The notes beneath the pieces are model-generated. The model saw only the letters and a list, made by a program, of their open reading frames with translations, was not told the DNA's origin and ran no database searches. A stretch of DNA of 7,974 bases from Deltaproteobacteria bacterium (GTDB taxonomy: Bacteria > Myxococcota > Polyangia > Polyangiales > B10-G4), in assembly GCA_019312705.1 (NCBI GenBank), contig JAFDCW010000161.1, positions 1 to 7,974 of the forward strand, in the 5' to 3' direction. Made by a program: the position numbers and the translations under genes. This document shows positions 6,121-7,974 of this stretch, piece by piece (the first letter of the stretch is position 1; each line of letters begins with the position of its first letter).

Positions 6121-7974
6121 GTGCGTCATTCAACGTCAGTCCACCTGCTCTCCATCTCGAGGTGGGCGCTCTGCCTCACTCTCTTTTCCATCATGGGCTG
6201 CGACTGTTCGAGCTCGCCCGACGTCGACGGCGGCGCAGGGGACGCAGGGGACGCAGGGGACACCGGAGACGCCGGAGACACCGGCGCCACGACGGACTCG
6301 GGCGCTGCGACGGACTCGGGCACGAGCGATGCCGACGCAGGCGGTTGCACTCCGGCCTGCCCAGGAACCGCCCGGTGTCGCTTTGGCACCTGCGTTCCAG
6401 ACCTCGGTACCTGCACGACCCACGACGATTGCCCCGGGGACTCGTACTGCAGCGCCGACGGTGAGTGCCTTCCCTACGGCGTGCCGCCGGAAGTGATCAA
6501 CGACCCGGCATGCCAACGCCCGGACACCCTCGAAGAAGTCCTGCCCACCATCCAATGCGAATGGGCCGGACCCGCCGCCGGCGACCCGAACACCGCCTCG
6601 GCTCTGATCTATACCGCGCCTATCGTCGCCGACCTCAACCTCGACGAGGACCCGGGGCGCCTGCAACCGTCGATCATCGCCACGACCTGGTTCCATGACA
6701 GCAGCCTGTCGGCGCGAATCGGCACCTTGCGCGTCTTCGACGGGCGGACCTGCGAAGAGCAGCTGCAGATCGGGGGCGCCGGGGACTCGGACGACGCCAA
6801 CCGCCCAGGCTATGGCACGCAGTGGGCTGTCGTCGACCTCGACGGTGACGTACCGGCCGGCGGCCACCCGGAGATCATCGGCATGCACCGGACGACGGGG
6901 ACCGGCAACACGGTGCCGCTGAACCTCTATGCCCTCTCGGTCTCCGTTACCGGGGGCACCCCGAGCGCCAGTCGGCTCTGGTACGGGCGCGACTGTGACA
7001 CGGGCACGGCCGTGGACATCGCGACCAACTCTGCGAATTTCGGGCCCGGGGTCTTCGACCTCGACGACGATGGAGACCCGGAGATCCTGATCGGAACCAT
7101 GGTCTTCGACCACCTCGGCTGCCTACAGAACGCCGTGGAACCGGTCACCTACATCACCCACGGCCCGATGCACACCGCCGCCGATGTCGACCTCGACGGG
7201 CGGGTCGAGTTGGTGACCGGAACGCGCATCGCCGAGTGGGACCCGGCGGTCACCGAGTGGGTCGACGAGAGCTACTTCTCTGCGCTACCGGCCCACCGCA
7301 TGGGACACGTCGGCCTCGCCGACCTCGGCCAGTATTCGGTGCTGCCAGGCATGCCCACCCCCAACAATCTCCCGGAGGTGATCGTCGGATCGGCGGAGAC
7401 CAACGTCTTCGACGCGACGACGACCGGCACAATCCGCGTACAGACCCTGGACGGCACGGTGATCTTCGGGCCGGTCGAGCTTCACCATTCGATCGGCGTG
7501 GCAGGTGGCCACGGAGGCGCGCCGACGGCGAGCGACTTCGACGGCGACGGGCAGGTGGAGTTCGCGGCGGCCGCCAACGAGTTCTACGCCGTGTACGACT
7601 TCGACTGCGACGATACCCCCGACGCAGCGGAGCCCGAGAGGTCTGGTGGCGCCTGCGTGCGCGGAGCCGCGGGGACCGGGCTACCGGATGGCGTGCTCTG
7701 GGCGCAGCCGTCGAGCGATTTTTCGTCGAGCGGCACGGGGTCGAGCATATTCGACTTCAACGGAGACGGCCGCGGCGAAGCGGTCTACCGCGATGAGTGC
7801 TATCTGCGCGTCTACGACGGGGCGAACGGCGAAGTGCTGTTCAGCACCCCGGCGTCGAGTGGGACCGGCTTCGAGTTGCCGATCATCGCCGACGTCGACG
7901 GCGACTTCGCGACGGAGATCGTGGTGGCCCGAACCATGAACTCCGCGTGCCCAGCGATGGACCCGCTCTGCCCG
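6121..7974 (+). CDS. FG-GAP/VCBS-repeat lipoprotein, probable beta-propeller (3' end off window)
   Basis: There are 618 codons from GTG 6121 to the right edge with no stop. Residues 1-27 form a lipoprotein signal (R14, hydrophobic core, IMGC with Cys27). Asp28 is at the +2 position, which in E. coli favours inner-membrane retention; whether that holds in myxobacteria is uncertain. Residues about 33-75 are an Ala/Gly/Asp/Thr/Ser linker. Residues 76-116 are Cys-rich (CTPACPG, CRFGTC, CTTHDDC, YCSADGEC). After that, Asp-rich loops typical of FG-GAP/VCBS repeats recur: 171-177, 239-243, 313-321 (DLDDDGDPE), 355-363 (DVDLDGRVE), 472-480 (DFDGDGQVE), 545-553 (DFNGDGRGE) and 591-599 (DVDGDFATE). Several are followed by hydrophobic strands such as EILIG and EIVVA. 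These are known calcium-binding loops of integrin-like propellers. Likely role: surface binding or adhesion (inference). The gene lies 51 bp after the DUF362 gene, so co-transcription is possible. Confidence 0.9.
   Translation, partial: MRHSTSVHLLSISRWALCLTLFSIMGCDCSSSPDVDGGAGDAGDAGDTGDAGDTGATTDSGAATDSGTSDADAGGCTPACPGTARCRFGTCVPDLGTCTTHDDCPGDSYCSADGECLPYGVPPEVINDPACQRPDTLEEVLPTIQCEWAGPAAGDPNTASALIYTAPIVADLNLDEDPGRLQPSIIATTWFHDSSLSARIGTLRVFDGRTCEEQLQIGGAGDSDDANRPGYGTQWAVVDLDGDVPAGGHPEIIGMHRTTGTGNTVPLNLYALSVSVTGGTPSASRLWYGRDCDTGTAVDIATNSANFGPGVFDLDDDGDPEILIGTMVFDHLGCLQNAVEPVTYITHGPMHTAADVDLDGRVELVTGTRIAEWDPAVTEWVDESYFSALPAHRMGHVGLADLGQYSVLPGMPTPNNLPEVIVGSAETNVFDATTTGTIRVQTLDGTVIFGPVELHHSIGVAGGHGGAPTASDFDGDGQVEFAAAANEFYAVYDFDCDDTPDAAEPERSGGACVRGAAGTGLPDGVLWAQPSSDFSSSGTGSSIFDFNGDGRGEAVYRDECYLRVYDGANGEVLFSTPASSGTGFELPIIADVDGDFATEIVVARTMNSACPAMDPLCP
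6235..6285 (+). repeat. 9-bp tandem repeat (GCAGGGGAC)3 plus degenerate units in the lipoprotein linker
   Basis: Three perfect GCAGGGGAC units (6235-6261) are followed by ACCGGAGAC, GCCGGAGAC and ACCGGC. They encode AGD-AGD-AGD-TGD-AGD-TG just after the lipid-anchor Cys. A second short repeat, ACGGACTCGGGC, follows at 6292-6303 and 6310-6321 and encodes TDSG twice. All units are multiples of 3, so slippage only changes linker length. Confidence 0.85.

Noticed and set aside
6136..7113. A 325-codon minus-strand frame opposite the FG-GAP gene
   Set aside because: The plus frame has the Shine-Dalgarno, lipobox and regular Asp-rich loops. The minus frame only mirrors the 9-bp repeats as VPC runs.
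1..7974. tRNA, rRNA, CRISPR array, insertion sequence or phage gene
   Set aside because: Reading both strands shows no spaced repeats of CRISPR type, no transposase motif and no tRNA-like cloverleaf; nearly all DNA is taken up by the four coding regions.

Overview
The window is high-GC DNA with dense coding and reads as part of a myxobacterial chromosome (Myxococcota, probably Polyangiales/Sandaracinaceae-like). The signs are secreted lipoproteins that begin with a GCGDD-type motif after the lipobox, Asp/Gly/Thr/Ser-rich linkers of the TDSG type, Cys-rich 'DDAD.CT..D.C..G.C.G' repeats, and large modular extracellular domains. The taxonomic placement is inferred from style alone; no marker gene is present.

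Layout: (1) 1-2414, minus strand: the 5' 804 codons of a large lipoprotein that runs off the left edge. It carries a duplicated 8-Cys repeat and then a tandem array of about 850-bp modules, each a jelly-roll 'choice-of-anchor J'-like domain plus a CARDB-like Ig domain. (2) 2415-2616: a divergent intergenic region with a small hairpin and a repeated 10-mer. (3) 2617-3924, plus strand: an unrecognised seven-helix membrane protein with a six-Cys domain predicted to lie outside the cytoplasm. (4) 3979-6069, plus strand: a predicted lipoprotein joining a DUF362 domain to a C-terminal CBM9/DOMON-like domain. (5) 6121-7974, plus strand: the 5' 618 codons of an FG-GAP/VCBS-repeat lipoprotein that runs off the right edge.

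The three plus-strand genes are spaced 54 and 51 bp apart with no visible terminator between them, so they may be co-transcribed. The minus-strand gene is divergent from them. All four products are predicted to be membrane-bound or exported, so this looks like a cell-envelope/surface-protein locus. No enzyme pathway, mobile element, CRISPR array, RNA gene or defence system is visible. The two largest surface proteins are both cut by the window edges.

The most notable points are the DUF362-CBM9 fusion on a lipoprotein, the tandem modular array of the left gene, and in-frame microsatellites at the N-terminus of all three lipoprotein genes. Two of these microsatellites share almost the same 9-bp unit. 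No complete new biological system can be demonstrated from this window.
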